Source: Aphanothece saxicola GSE-SYN-MK-01-06B (GTDB lineage: Bacteria > Cyanobacteriota > Cyanobacteriia > PCC-6307 > Cyanobiaceae). Taken from it: a DNA stretch of 64,000 bases. A program made the position numbers and the translations under genes. Location of the stretch: assembly GCA_019359745.1 (NCBI GenBank), contig JAHHGT010000008.1, positions 124,001 through 188,000 of the forward strand. The letters run 5' to 3'. The notes beneath the pieces were generated by a model that worked only from the letters and a program-made list of their open reading frames with translations, ran no database searches and was not told the origin of the DNA. This document shows positions 45,864 through 58,800 of the stretch, piece by piece (position 1 is the stretch's first letter; each line of letters starts with the position of its first letter).

Positions 45864-46394
45864 TCAGGATCCGGGTCGGGCCAGCACCGGCCCCACCACC
45901 TGGGACACGCTGCGCTGGCTGCCGGTCGCGGTCGGAACGGCCACCACCACCATCACCTGGTAGGCCACGTCCGCCGATGTCAGGGCATAGGTGGGGCCGC
46001 TGGCCCCCGCGATGAGCTGCCAGTGGCGACGGCCGGGGGCCAGGCGGTACCAGTGGAACGCACTGGGGGGCAGGGTCGCCAGAAGATCCGCCGTGGCCGT
46101 GGCCTGCAGCAGGGCCCCCTGGCGGGCCTCACCCTGCAGCAGCAGCTGGTTGAGTCCGGCGATCCGCTGCTCCACCGCCCCTTCGATCTGCTGGTCGCCG
46201 GCGATCTCCTGGCGCAGCAGCTGGATCTGCTGCTGGGGGTCGGCCGTGATCCCCGGCACACATTGCAATGTCCCCTGAACCAGCTGGCAGCCCACCAGAT
46301 CCTGGGCCCTGAGGCCGGCCCCTGGCCCCATCAGCAGAAGCAGGCCGAGGGGCAGGGCGGCACGAACGCCGGGGGCGCGACGAAGGAAGAACAA
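45864..46394 (-). CDS. Hypothetical exported protein
   Basis: This 176-residue protein starts with an export signal (FFLRRAPGVRAALPLGLLLLMGPGAGLRAQ) when TTG at 46394 is used. The mature part has two cysteines (VGCQLVQGTLQCVPG, likely disulfide), a helical Gln-rich part (QLLRQEIAGDQQIEGAVEQRI), and a C-terminal beta-rich part. No family was recognised. It is convergent with folE and lies downstream of trpF on the same strand. Confidence 0.65.
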   Translation of the reverse strand: MFFLRRAPGVRAALPLGLLLLMGPGAGLRAQDLVGCQLVQGTLQCVPGITADPQQQIQLLRQEIAGDQQIEGAVEQRIAGLNQLLLQGEARQGALLQATATADLLATLPPSAFHWYRLAPGRRHWQLIAGASGPTYALTSADVAYQVMVVVAVPTATGSQRSVSQVVGPVLARPGS

Positions 46395-46450
46395 AGGGGG
46401 CTCAGGCGTCGGACTGCTCCGATCCTGCACCCGGCAGCGCCAAACGCCAA

Positions 46451-47113
46451 TCAACCGGCGGGGGATCCACGCACCGCCGCCAGCAGGGCCGCGACCCGGG
46501 CCAGGTTCTTGACGCCGGGGCGATCTTCAAGGGCACTGGAGGCATCCAGACCATCGGGTTGCAGGTGGTCCAGCAGCTCGGCCACCGTTTCCGGACCGAC
46601 GCCACCGGCCAGCCACCAGGGTGAGGCCGGGCGGAAACCCTCCAGCCAGGCGGTGGGGATCCGGTGCCCGGTGCCCCCCAGCTGGCCGGGTTGCCAGGCA
46701 TCCAGCAGCAGGGCCTCAACCACCCCGGCATACTCATTCGCCGCCTCCAGATCCTCGGGAGTGCGCACCCGCAGGGCCTTCCAGAGCCGCACACCCAGGC
46801 GCTGGGTCAGCTCGCGGCAGCGCGCCACGCTTTCATTCCCATGCAGCTGCACCACCGCGTGGCCCCGGCCAGCACCGAGCTCCTCCAGCTGGTCGTCGGT
46901 GGGATCGGCCACCACCAGCACACCGAAGCAGCCTGGTTGGCCGGCGGCCATGGCGGCGAACAGATCGGGCCGTTGCGCCGCCGGAACGAAGCGGGGCGAG
47001 CTGGGAACAGCGATGACCCCGATGGCATCCACCCCCAGGGCGGCGATGGCGGTGGCCTGGGCCGGCTCCCTGAGCCCACAGACCTTCAGCAGCGGAGAGG
47101 AAACCAGAACCAG
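46451..47113 (-). CDS. trpF: Phosphoribosylanthranilate isomerase, probable non-ATG (CTG) start
   Basis: This TIM-barrel enzyme of tryptophan synthesis needs the catalytic Cys of the start motif KVCGL. This Cys is encoded (LLKVCGLREPAQ), together with LHGNES, DAWQPGQLGGTGHR and LAGGVGPETV. But no ATG, GTG or TTG precedes that Cys before the upstream stop at 47132-47134; only CTG codons (47113, 47107, 47092) are possible. A GTG at 47032 would delete the motif. CTG 47113 is chosen provisionally (220 residues). Confidence 0.88.
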   Translation of the reverse strand: MVLVSSPLLKVCGLREPAQATAIAALGVDAIGVIAVPSSPRFVPAAQRPDLFAAMAAGQPGCFGVLVVADPTDDQLEELGAGRGHAVVQLHGNESVARCRELTQRLGVRLWKALRVRTPEDLEAANEYAGVVEALLLDAWQPGQLGGTGHRIPTAWLEGFRPASPWWLAGGVGPETVAELLDHLQPDGLDASSALEDRPGVKNLARVAALLAAVRGSPAG

Positions 47114-47132
47114 GTCGGCCGGGGCGCCTTTC

Positions 47133-47138
47133 TAGGAT
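47133..47138 (+). promoter_or_regulatory. Possible -10 element TAGGAT
   Basis: TAGGAT lies 43-48 bp before the M50 protease ATG, divergent from trpF. No -35 element is convincing. Confidence 0.3.
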
Positions 47139-47180
47139 GGACGCGATCACTCCGGCCACGGCCGGATCATTGCCCGGACG

Positions 47181-48491
47181 GTGCCCGTGGGTGAAGGCTG
47201 GCAATTGCTGACGATCCGCGGCATTCCCCTGCGCATCCACCCCAGCTGGTTCGTGATCCTGCTGCTGGCCACCCTGGGGTTCCAGCAGCAGTACGCCCTC
47301 AGCCTGCGCGGCCAGCTCACGCCGGCGGCGCTCTGGGCCGTGGCCCTGGTCACCTCCCTGGCGCTGTTCGTTTCCGTGCTGCTGCACGAACTCGGCCATT
47401 CCCTGGTGGCCCTGCGGCAGGGGGTGAAGGTGAAATCCATCACCCTGTTCCTGCTGGGGGGCGTGGCCAGTGTGGAGCGGGAATGCTCCACGGCCCGCGG
47501 TGCCCTGATGGTGGCGGCGGCAGGGCCGGCGGTGAGCCTTGTGCTGGGCATCGGCCTGTTGGCCTCCACCCATGCCGCCAGCCACCTCACCCCTGTGCTG
47601 GGGCAGGTGGTGGAACGGCTCGGCGCCCTCAACCTGATCCTGGGGCTGTTCAACCTGCTGCCCGGTCTTCCGCTGGATGGCGGTCTGATCGTCAAGGCCC
47701 TGGTCTGGGAGTTTTCCGGCAGCCAGCGGCGGGGTGTGGAGGTGGCCAATGCCTGCGGACGGTTCCTGTCCCTGTTCGCCGTGGGAATGGGCACGGTGCT
47801 GCTGCTGCGGGGTGGCGGCATCGGCGGGGCCTGGCTGATCCTGCTGGGCTGGTTCGGCCTGGGGGCGGCCCGCAACCAGAAACAGATGCTGGTCGTCCAG
47901 CAGGCCCTCAAGGATCTCAAGGTCAGGGATGTGGCCCAGCGCCGTTTCCGGGTGCTGGAGGCCGACACCAGCCTGCGGGAGCTGAGCCGGATTCGGCTCG
48001 GTACCGCCCCACCGATCGCGGAGGCCGGTGAGGGCGCCGCCCCTGCCGCCAAGGACGCCAACGGCCCAGCGGAGTGGCTGCTGGTCTGCGACCGCGGCCG
48101 CTGGCAGGGGGTCATCGACGACGGCCCCCTCCAGGCCCTGCCGGTGCAGACCTGGGACAGGGAGCGGGTGGGCGACCATCTCCAGCCCCTCTCCAGCTTG
48201 CCCTCGATCCCCGAATCGGCCCCGCTCTGGCAGGCCGCCCTCCAGCTCGAAGACGGCGACCATCAGCGGCTTCTGGTCCTGAGTCCGGCCGGTCTCCCCT
48301 GCGGCACCGTGGAGCGCCCCGAACTGGGCGACGCGGTGCTGAAGAAGCTGGGCCTGCGGCTGCCCGCCAATCTCCTCTCCGCCGCCCGTCGTGAGAACGG
48401 CTACCCCCTCGGCATGGCCCTGGGTCAGGTGGCCCGCGGCATGGTCAGCTCGGGGGAGGTGTCCCTGCTCACCGACAAGGTCGCCCGATAA
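47181..48491 (+). CDS. Site-2-protease-type M50 membrane metalloprotease with C-terminal CBS-like region
   Basis: This 436-residue membrane protease has the zinc motif HELGH at residues 69-73 and the third ligand in LPGLPLDGG (Asp at about 166). Five to six hydrophobic helices fill the first 230 residues. The C-terminal 200 residues resemble the CBS-domain pair often fused to such proteases, but the CBS fold is weak by eye. GTG at 47181 is used as the start. Its 3' end overlaps the convergent ligase gene by 67 bp. Confidence 0.85.
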   Translation: MPVGEGWQLLTIRGIPLRIHPSWFVILLLATLGFQQQYALSLRGQLTPAALWAVALVTSLALFVSVLLHELGHSLVALRQGVKVKSITLFLLGGVASVERECSTARGALMVAAAGPAVSLVLGIGLLASTHAASHLTPVLGQVVERLGALNLILGLFNLLPGLPLDGGLIVKALVWEFSGSQRRGVEVANACGRFLSLFAVGMGTVLLLRGGGIGGAWLILLGWFGLGAARNQKQMLVVQQALKDLKVRDVAQRRFRVLEADTSLRELSRIRLGTAPPIAEAGEGAAPAAKDANGPAEWLLVCDRGRWQGVIDDGPLQALPVQTWDRERVGDHLQPLSSLPSIPESAPLWQAALQLEDGDHQRLLVLSPAGLPCGTVERPELGDAVLKKLGLRLPANLLSAARRENGYPLGMALGQVARGMVSSGEVSLLTDKVAR

Positions 48492-49303
48492 CGGTCCAGA
48501 CCCCGGGCCATCACGGCCAGCTCCGCGGGGCTCAGGGGTGCGGCCTCCGGGAAAGGCCTCCCCTGGTCGCCGCCGCCACGGCCCCCCTCGGCGACGCCCC
48601 CAGCCAGCAATGGCAACCAGCGGGCGGCCGATCGGTACAGGTGCTGCTCCAGCTGCTCTCCGGCCAGGGGCAGGGGATCGAGCTCTGGAGGTTCGCCGCC
48701 GAACACGTCCTGCCACAGAGCGGGGCAGGGGTCCAGCTGAATCGAGCCGTGCTGCAGCAGATGGCCGCCGCGCCACAGCTGGGCACTGCCCACCCGCTTG
48801 CCACCGCTGGGGTGCACCAGGTCAGCGGCGGTGCTGGTGGCGAAGCAGCTGCTGCGCTGCAGGCTGGCCGCCTGGCTGCCACTTCGCAGCGGCGCGCCCA
48901 TGGCTGCGAACGCTTCAACCAGCCAGGCGAGGGCCCGGCCATACACCTCGGCACGGGATCCCTGCGGCCGGGGCCACACCAGGGCATAGGTGAGATCGCC
49001 GCCGTGGAGCACGGCCCGGCCGCCACTGGGTCGGCGCACCAGCGCCAGGCGCCCCTGACGCACCAGCTCGCTCCAGTGGGGCTCGAGGCGCCGCTGGTGC
49101 CAGCCCAGGGAGAGGGTGGGCCGCGACCAGCGGTAGAGACGGAAGGCCGGCGCCGGAACCACCACGGACGCGGGGTTCGCGGCCGCTGGGCCCTCCAGCA
49201 ACCAGGCATCGATGGCCATCTGCCAGGCCCCATCGAGCTGGCAGGGCGCGATCCAGCGAACCGGCGGCGTCGGCTGGACGGATGGGGCGGCCTGCGTTCT
49301 CAT
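48425..49303 (-). CDS. Lipoate/biotin ligase-fold (LplA-LipB) family protein
   Basis: This 292-residue protein has the lipoate ligase/octanoyltransferase fold: LVRRPSGGRAVLHGGDLTY and the Lys motif GKRVGSAQLWRGGHLLQHGSIQLD. Such proteins attach or transfer lipoyl groups to dehydrogenase subunits, or act on octanoyl-carrier protein. Which reaction it performs is not clear. It starts with ATG at 49303, divergent from the TSUP transporter gene and overlapping the protease gene at the 3' end. Confidence 0.85.
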   Translation of the reverse strand: MRTQAAPSVQPTPPVRWIAPCQLDGAWQMAIDAWLLEGPAAANPASVVVPAPAFRLYRWSRPTLSLGWHQRRLEPHWSELVRQGRLALVRRPSGGRAVLHGGDLTYALVWPRPQGSRAEVYGRALAWLVEAFAAMGAPLRSGSQAASLQRSSCFATSTAADLVHPSGGKRVGSAQLWRGGHLLQHGSIQLDPCPALWQDVFGGEPPELDPLPLAGEQLEQHLYRSAARWLPLLAGGVAEGGRGGGDQGRPFPEAAPLSPAELAVMARGLDRYRATLSVSRDTSPELTMPRAT

Positions 49304-49323
49304 GGCCTCTGACCGCCCAGCCC

Positions 49324-50133
49324 ATGGCCACGTCCCTGATCTGGAGTCTGCTGCCCCTGCTGCCCCTGGGACTGGTGGCGGGCCTGCTCTCCGGGTTGCT
49401 GGGCATCGGCGGTGGCCTGATCTTCTCCCCCCTGCTGCTGCTGCTGGGCCTGACGCCCCACCAGGCCCTGGCCACCAGCACCCTGGCGATCGTGCCGACC
49501 ACCCTCGGGGGCACGGTCGCCCATGTGCGCAGCGGCAGGCTCACCTGGCCGGGTGGGATGGCGATCGCCGGCGGGGCCGCCCTCAGCGCAGGGCTGTTCA
49601 GCCACCTGGGCCAGGGCCTGGCCGGCTGGCAGCTGCTGAGCCTGCAGGCGCTGCTCTATGCCCTGCTCACGGGACTGGTCAAACCCCGCAGCCAGCTGGC
49701 CCCGGAGCGGGAGCGGGAACCCCATCCCCTGGCCCTCGCCCTGGTGGGGGCCCTGGCGGGGGTGGCGGCCGGCCTGCTGGGGGTGGGCGGCGGCCTGGTG
49801 ATGGTGCCGGTGATGGTGGCGGGGCTGGGCATGCCCGTCCACGGGGCGATCCGGTACAGCACCGTCGCGGTGCTGGCCTCCTCCTGCAGCGCCTCGCTGG
49901 CCTTTCTGGCCGACGGCCGGGCCAATCCCCTGGTGGCTCTGGTGCTGGGGGGCACCGCGGCGGTGGCCGCCCAGTGGTCCGCCAGCCGACTCGAGCGGGT
50001 TCGCGAAGAGCGGCTGGTGTGGATGCTGCGGGCGATCACCCTGTTGCTGGCCGTGGACAGCGGCCGCCGCGCCATCGGCCTGTGGTTCGAGGCTCAGGGG
50101 ATCACGCTCCAGAAACCGGGATCGAGCTCGTAG
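49324..50133 (+). CDS. TSUP (TauE/SafE)-family membrane transporter
   Basis: This 269-residue protein has the two-fold symmetric TSUP layout: GLLSGLLGIGGGLIFSPLLL in the first half and GVAAGLLGVGGGLVMVPVMV in the second, each with Gly-rich loops, plus about seven hydrophobic helices. Substrates in the family are sulfite, sulfoacetate and other organic anions; none is assigned here. ATG at 49324 is chosen over 49282. The 3' end overlaps the crr6 gene by 40 bp. Confidence 0.88.
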   Translation: MATSLIWSLLPLLPLGLVAGLLSGLLGIGGGLIFSPLLLLLGLTPHQALATSTLAIVPTTLGGTVAHVRSGRLTWPGGMAIAGGAALSAGLFSHLGQGLAGWQLLSLQALLYALLTGLVKPRSQLAPEREREPHPLALALVGALAGVAAGLLGVGGGLVMVPVMVAGLGMPVHGAIRYSTVAVLASSCSASLAFLADGRANPLVALVLGGTAAVAAQWSASRLERVREERLVWMLRAITLLLAVDSGRRAIGLWFEAQGITLQKPGSSS

Positions 50134-50579
50134 CCCAGGACGGCGGCCATCTGACCCAGGTTGGCGCGGCACTCGATGCCTCCGGCGGCCGCCCAGTGGT
50201 CGAGGAGGAACAGGCGCTGGGTGATCCAGAGCTCCAGGCTCTCGGGGGCGAAGCGGATCCCCTCGGTGGGGCTGAAGCCATGGGGCAGCAGCATCGCCAC
50301 ATGGCGGGTGAGCTGACCGCCGCTGCGCTCCAGCACCAGGGGCAGCCAGGGATGCAGCGCATCGGCCCGCAGACTCCACAGCCGCAGTTCGGGGATCTCC
50401 GAAAGTTCGCGGGGGTCTTCGGCGTCCCGGGGCCAGACGAAGTCGATCTGCAGTCCACTGGCGGCGGTGAGCAGCGCGGCTGGTGCCAGCGACGCCAGGG
50501 CCGTCAGGGGGGAGAGATCGAGCCCACGCACCTGGTCGGCGGACACCTTCAGGGGCTCGGGGCAGGGTGGGGGCGCCAT
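50094..50579 (-). CDS. crr6: CRR6-type NDH-1 assembly protein (DUF1817)
   Basis: This 161-residue protein matches CRR6, known in plants to be needed for assembly of the NAD(P)H dehydrogenase complex (by memory, DUF1817). The core IDFVWPRDAEDPRELSEIPE, VLERSGGQLTRHVAMLLPHG and ESLELWITQRLFLLDHW are the family's conserved segments. ATG at 50579 is used; a second start codon lies just before it. It is convergent with the transporter gene. Confidence 0.78.
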   Translation of the reverse strand: MAPPPCPEPLKVSADQVRGLDLSPLTALASLAPAALLTAASGLQIDFVWPRDAEDPRELSEIPELRLWSLRADALHPWLPLVLERSGGQLTRHVAMLLPHGFSPTEGIRFAPESLELWITQRLFLLDHWAAAGGIECRANLGQMAAVLGYELDPGFWSVIP

Positions 50580-50670
50580 CAAGAGCTGTGACAGGGCAGG
50601 GCCTCAGGCTGGACCGTAGCTCGCGATGGCCGAAGAATGGGTCGGTCAAACTCGATCCACCGTCACGGAT

Positions 50671-50775
50671 ATGGTCACCCCGATCAACCAGGCCGAAGTG
50701 CTGATTGCCCTCGTCGTGGCGGCCCATGCCGGCGTGCTGGCCGTGCGTCTCTGCTTCAGCCTCTACAAAGCCTGA
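50671..50775 (+). CDS. psaM: Photosystem I subunit PsaM
   Basis: This 34-residue protein has one transmembrane helix (AEVLIALVVAAHAGVLAVRL) and the end SLYKA, the PsaM pattern. PsaM sits between photosystem I monomers and helps trimer formation. ATG is at 50671 and the stop at 50773-50775. It is followed by an imperfect hairpin with stems GCGCCCTT and AAGGGGCG, which may be a weak terminator. Confidence 0.85.
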   Translation: MVTPINQAEVLIALVVAAHAGVLAVRLCFSLYKA

Positions 50776-50848
50776 AGCTGCAGGGGCTGCGCCCTTGGCA
50801 AGGGGCGTTCAGGCTGCTAAAAGCGAAGGGCTCGCAGCCTTTCCTCAG

Positions 50849-52455
<1,607 letters not shown>

Positions 52456-52526
52456 GGCGATCGCCGGGCCATGGACATTGCGTCGGAATCTGCCGATTCA
52501 GACGCAGGCCGAGCTGGAGCCGCTAG

Positions 52527-53135
52527 ATGTCATGCAGTACCACCTCGGAGTCGATGGCCCGCACGCTGCGCTGGGGAGTGGGACTGCTGCTGGTCGTCAG
52601 CCTGTCGATCGGTGCGTTCCTGCTCCTGCCGTTCCGCACCTGGCTGCCCGGCGGAACGGTGGGGGACGTGCCGCTGAGCCAGGTGGTGAACGGCACGGCC
52701 TTCAACCGTCTGTTTCCCGAGCCGGACGACGGCGACCAGCTGGTGTTCACCCAGGAGAAGAGAGGCTTCAGCGAGGCCCGGCTCAAGCATGGCGGCCAGG
52801 TGAAGGCCCTGCTCGCCGTCTCCGATGTCACCACCGCACCGGAGGCACGCAAAAAGTTTGAGACCAGCCAGAGCCGGCTGCAGGGCTGGCCGCTGGTGGA
52901 GCAGGGTCCCCAGGCCACCGCCCTTCTGGTGGCCGACCGCTTCCAGATCAAGGTGATCGGCCAGGGTGAGGGGATGGAGGCCGAGCGGCGTCAGGACCTG
53001 ATCGGCCGATTCAACCTGAGGGGCCTGGCGGCTCTGAAGTCGGCCAGCGCCCCCCGGGCGGCCCTGCCCGGCGGTCAGGCCACCGCCGGAGGCCAGAGCC
53101 TTGAGCGACGGGCGGCCATGGAGCCCGCCTCATGA
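52527..53135 (+). CDS. Hypothetical protein with N-terminal membrane anchor
   Basis: This 202-residue protein has one hydrophobic helix near the N terminus (GVGLLLVVSLSIGAFLLLPF), then a soluble domain with VGDVPLSQVVNGTAFNRLFPEP and LVADRFQIKVIG and a disordered tail. A GGAG ribosome site 7 bp before ATG 52527 supports that start; an ATG at 52554 is also in frame. No family was recognised. It overlaps the next gene by 4 bp. Its place between por and the DPOR genes hints at thylakoid function. Confidence 0.7.
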   Translation: MSCSTTSESMARTLRWGVGLLLVVSLSIGAFLLLPFRTWLPGGTVGDVPLSQVVNGTAFNRLFPEPDDGDQLVFTQEKRGFSEARLKHGGQVKALLAVSDVTTAPEARKKFETSQSRLQGWPLVEQGPQATALLVADRFQIKVIGQGEGMEAERRQDLIGRFNLRGLAALKSASAPRAALPGGQATAGGQSLERRAAMEPAS

Positions 53136-54016
53136 GCTCCGTACTCGAGCGCCTTGATCGCCTGCCCCGCCGCAACCTGACGGTGCTCGCCATCAAAGGC
53201 CTCAGCATCCTGGTGCCCGGCGGCTGGAACAACATCACCAGCGCCGACGATCTGATCAGCGATGTGCTGGGCAGCAGCGATCCGGAGCTGATCCGCCAGG
53301 TTCGAGCCCGGGCCGACGCCTTGAGCCGGGCCCGCCACGAAGGCTATGGCCGTGCCCTGAGCCTGTACGACGCCGTCAACCGCTCCCAGAAGGCGGCCGG
53401 TGGGCTGCGACTGCTGGCCAACATCGGTGGCGCCCTGCCACTGGTGAAGCGTGTCGCCGATCTCACCCCCACCAGTGAGACCCTGCAGGCGGCGGATCTG
53501 AGTCTGAAGGTGGCTGCCGAGATGCTGGCCTTCACCCAGGTGAACGGCCTGCCCGGTGACAGCTTCGGCGACTTCGCCGCCGCCCTGGGCGAGTACGCCG
53601 GCGAAGCCCGGGTGAGGATGGCCGCCCTGATCTGCTTCGATGCCCTGCTGCCCCTGGGCGACCAGGCCCTGCAGCGGCTGGATGGCCTGCTGGGGGGCGT
53701 CGACAAGCGGGACCTGCACCAGCTGCCCGCCTATGCCGGGATGGCCAAGTTGCTGCCGGGACGGGGCGATGGGGCCCACCTCAGCTTCCTGCGTCGGGGC
53801 GTGGACCAATGGCTGGGCTGGGCCGGCGGGTTCAGCAGCCAGCTGGGTCTGACGGGCCAGAAGGCGGTACAGGCCCTGGAGACCACCCTGGGCCCCTGGC
53901 AGGGAGGCTTTCAGCAGATGGCCACCTTCCTAGACGCCTTCACCGACACCTACCAGCACACGGGCGTGCAGGCGGTGGCGCGTCGACTGGTGGAGCGGGC
54001 CGCCGCGGAAATCTGA
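53132..54016 (+). CDS. Conserved cyanobacterial helical protein, function unknown
   Basis: This 294-residue protein has no signal or transmembrane helix that is convincing. The start LERLDRLPRRNLTVLAIKG leads into a well-conserved-looking segment PGGWNNITSADDLISDVLG. A mainly alpha-helical body with many Leu/Ala positions follows. It overlaps the preceding gene by 4 bp, so the two probably work together. I do not recognise its family. Confidence 0.7.
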   Translation: MSSVLERLDRLPRRNLTVLAIKGLSILVPGGWNNITSADDLISDVLGSSDPELIRQVRARADALSRARHEGYGRALSLYDAVNRSQKAAGGLRLLANIGGALPLVKRVADLTPTSETLQAADLSLKVAAEMLAFTQVNGLPGDSFGDFAAALGEYAGEARVRMAALICFDALLPLGDQALQRLDGLLGGVDKRDLHQLPAYAGMAKLLPGRGDGAHLSFLRRGVDQWLGWAGGFSSQLGLTGQKAVQALETTLGPWQGGFQQMATFLDAFTDTYQHTGVQAVARRLVERAAAEI

Positions 54017-54055
54017 AGGACGCAAGGGTGGAGGGCTGCCTGTGGCCCACACCGC

Positions 54056-54607
54056 CTAGATCGACAGCATCTTGATCCCTAACGCAATCAGCACCAGACC
54101 GGCGAGCATCTCCACCTTGCTGCCCAGCGCCCCGGAGAGCCTGCGGGCCAGAAACAGGCCCAGGTAGGTGGAAACGAAGGCCCCCACACCAATGGCCGTG
54201 GAATAAATCCCAATAGGCTTGTTGACAATTCCCAGAGAGACACCAACACCCAGGGAATCAATGCTCGTGATGGCGGAGACGAACAGAATGCGCAGGGGTC
54301 CGTGCACTTTCACCTCCTGCGCCTGTCCTCCTTCATCGTGCTGTTCCCGGTAGGCCGTCCAGCACATGTGCGCCCCCACCGCCACCAGCAAGGCAAAGGC
54401 CACCCAGTGGTCGACATCCATGATCAGCTTGCGGGCGATGCGGCCGAGCAGAAAACCGATCGCCGTGGCCAGCCCCTCCGACAGTCCCGAACTGAGGGCA
54501 AAGAACAGGGCCCGCCGCCAGGAGAAGTGCCGGAACCCCAGGGCAATGGCCGCCGAGAACGAATCCACACTCAGCACTGCCGTGAACAGCAGCAGCTCCA
54601 GGATCAT
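54056..54607 (-). CDS. mntP: Manganese efflux protein MntP
   Basis: This 183-residue membrane protein has six hydrophobic helices and the MntP pattern SVDSFSAAIALGFRH in the first half and TSIDSLGVGVSLGI in the second, with acidic residues inside helices. MntP exports Mn(II). The DNA around 54180-54260 is visibly poorer in GC than its neighbours (stretches such as AATAAATCCCAATAGG), a hint of recent transfer. It is convergent with the unknown gene before it. Confidence 0.9.
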   Translation of the reverse strand: MILELLLFTAVLSVDSFSAAIALGFRHFSWRRALFFALSSGLSEGLATAIGFLLGRIARKLIMDVDHWVAFALLVAVGAHMCWTAYREQHDEGGQAQEVKVHGPLRILFVSAITSIDSLGVGVSLGIVNKPIGIYSTAIGVGAFVSTYLGLFLARRLSGALGSKVEMLAGLVLIALGIKMLSI

Positions 54608-54684
54608 TCTTGACTGGCATCGGGCCTGACCCTAGCCCTACACCAGCAGGCCAAACCTGGTTGGATCAGCACCGGGCCACAGGC

Positions 54685-55647
<963 letters not shown>

Positions 55648-55726
55648 TCAGATCGGATCCCGGCTGTCGGGGGATCACGCAAACCGAAACATCACCAGCT
55701 TGGTCCTCAACGGCACAAGAGGGCCC

Positions 55727-57406
55727 TCAGCGGCTGAAGTGGGCCTTGGCGTCGTAAAGGGCTTCGGCATCAATGCGCGCCAGGCCCCGCTCGCGGGCGA
55801 AGGCTTCGGTGTTCTTGCGCACCTTGCCCCGCACGAAGAAGGGAATCTTGGCGAGTTCCGCCTCCCCGTCGGCCGTCCAGAGGCTTTCGAGCGCTTCGCG
55901 CACGGCGTCGGCGGCCGTGGTGGTGCCGGGGGCCGGTGCCGCGGCCGGGGCTGGAGTCGAGACCGTGGCCGTGGCCGTGGCCGTGGCGGCCTCGAGCTCG
56001 GCGCCCGAGGCCGCCGTCGGGGCGCCGTCACCCAGGTGGCTGCGGTGGCCATCCACGAACTCGAAGTCGTGGCGGAACATGCCGATCAGGTGCTCCTCCA
56101 GGCCCATCATCAACGGGTGCACCCAGGAATCGAAGATCACATTGGCCCCCTCCCAGCCCATCTGGGGGGAGTACCGGGCCGGCACGTCCTGGACGTGCAG
56201 GGGGGCGCTGATCACGGCACAGGGCAGGCCCAGACGCTTGGCGCTGTGGCGCTCCATCTGGGTGCCGAGCACCAGTTCGGCGGCCGCCTCGCCCATGGCC
56301 TTCTCCACCACCAGGTAGTCGTCGGTGATCAGGGCCTCCAGGCCCAGCTCGGCGGCGGCGGCCCGCACCTCCCGCGCCTGTTCGCGGCTGTAGCTGCCCA
56401 GGCCCACCACCTGGAAGCCCAGTTCCTTGGAGGCGATCCGGGCGGCGGCGATGGCGTGCGTGGCATCGGCGAAGATGAACACCCGCTTGCCGGTGAGGTA
56501 GGTGGAATCCACCGACTTGGAGTACCAGGGCAGCCGGGAGCGGCGCTCAGCCTCGCTCGGCTGACCCTCCACCTCCTGCAGCTCGGCCGGCAGCGCCAGA
56601 TCAAGCACCCCGTGCAGCTCGCGCAGGAAGGCGGCGGTGGCGCCGATGCCGATCGGCACCGTGCGCACCACCGGCTGGCCGAAGCTGCGCTCCAGCCAGC
56701 TGCACACCGGGCCGGCCACCTCCGGGTAGAGGCAGACGTTGGCATCGGCCGTGGGGATGCGCTCCAGGTCGGCAGGCCGGGCCCCCAGGGGCGCCACCAC
56801 CGCCACATCGATGCCGTGCTCGGCCAGCAGCCGGGTGATCTCCAGCACGTCGTCGCGGCAGCGGAAGCCCAACAGGCTGGGGCCCAGCAGGTTGACCCGG
56901 GGCCGGCGACCCTCCTCGCGCCAGCGGGACGGGGAAGGCTTGGGGGTGCCCGGCGCCGGCAACTGGCTCTTGAGCAGGGTGCGAACCAGCTGATAGAAGG
57001 TCTCGGCGGCGCCCCAGTTCTCCTTCTTGGAGTAGGCGGGCAGCTCCAGGTTCACCATCGGCACCCCCAGGTTCATGCCGGCGGCCAGGGCGCCGGGCTG
57101 GTCCTGGATCAGCTCGGCGGTGCAGCTCTCGCCCACCAGCAACGCTTCGGGCTGGAAGCGCTCGACGGCCTGGCGGATCGAGCGCTGCACCAGTTCGGCC
57201 GTATCACCGCCCAGATCCCTGGCCTGGAAGGTGGTGTAGGTGACGGGGGGCCGCAGCCCCCGCCGCTCGATCATCGTGAACAGCAGGTCGGCATAGGTGT
57301 CGCCCTGGGGGGCATGGAGCACGTAGTGCACCCCCTCCATGGAGGTGGCGATGCGCATGGCGCCCACGTGGGGGGGGCCTTCGTAGGTCCAGAGGGTCAG
57401 TTCCAT
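55727..57406 (-). CDS. chlB: Light-independent protochlorophyllide reductase subunit ChlB
   Basis: This 559-residue subunit holds part of the catalytic centre with ChlN. It starts [29 protein letters not shown] and contains [15 protein letters not shown] with the cluster Cys. It is about 40-50 residues longer than usual because an Ala/Thr/Pro-rich linker (encoded partly by a CCGTGG tandem repeat) separates the main domain from the C-terminal helical domain. ATG at 57406 is the family start. Confidence 0.95.
   Translation of the reverse strand: MELTLWTYEGPPHVGAMRIATSMEGVHYVLHAPQGDTYADLLFTMIERRGLRPPVTYTTFQARDLGGDTAELVQRSIRQAVERFQPEALLVGESCTAELIQDQPGALAAGMNLGVPMVNLELPAYSKKENWGAAETFYQLVRTLLKSQLPAPGTPKPSPSRWREEGRRPRVNLLGPSLLGFRCRDDVLEITRLLAEHGIDVAVVAPLGARPADLERIPTADANVCLYPEVAGPVCSWLERSFGQPVVRTVPIGIGATAAFLRELHGVLDLALPAELQEVEGQPSEAERRSRLPWYSKSVDSTYLTGKRVFIFADATHAIAAARIASKELGFQVVGLGSYSREQAREVRAAAAELGLEALITDDYLVVEKAMGEAAAELVLGTQMERHSAKRLGLPCAVISAPLHVQDVPARYSPQMGWEGANVIFDSWVHPLMMGLEEHLIGMFRHDFEFVDGHRSHLGDGAPTAASGAELEAATATATATVSTPAPAAAPAPGTTTAADAVREALESLWTADGEAELAKIPFFVRGKVRKNTEAFARERGLARIDAEALYDAKAHFSR
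55963..55986. repeat. CCGTGG tandem repeat in chlB linker
   Basis: Four copies of CCGTGG (6-bp unit) in a row encode the Ala-Thr repeat of the ChlB linker. Such repeats can change length by slippage without shifting the frame. Confidence 0.75.
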
Positions 57407-57413
57407 GGGGGTC

Positions 57414-58715
<1,302 letters not shown>

Positions 58716-58800
58716 TTAGCGGGGCCGACGGGGTCTGCGGCCGACTGCGTTACATCTTTTCGGGATCGTGTCCGGATTCCAGCGCCGATGGGGCCGCCGC

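Noticed and set aside
45846-45866. Inverted repeat TGAGC...GCTCA spanning both folE and the neighbouring minus-strand stop codons
   Set aside because: Only a 5-bp stem with mismatch and no T-run on either strand; not convincing as a terminator.
50789-50808. Hairpin-like GCGCCCTT and AAGGGGCG after psaM
   Set aside because: Stem has a bulge and no T-tract; only mentioned with psaM.
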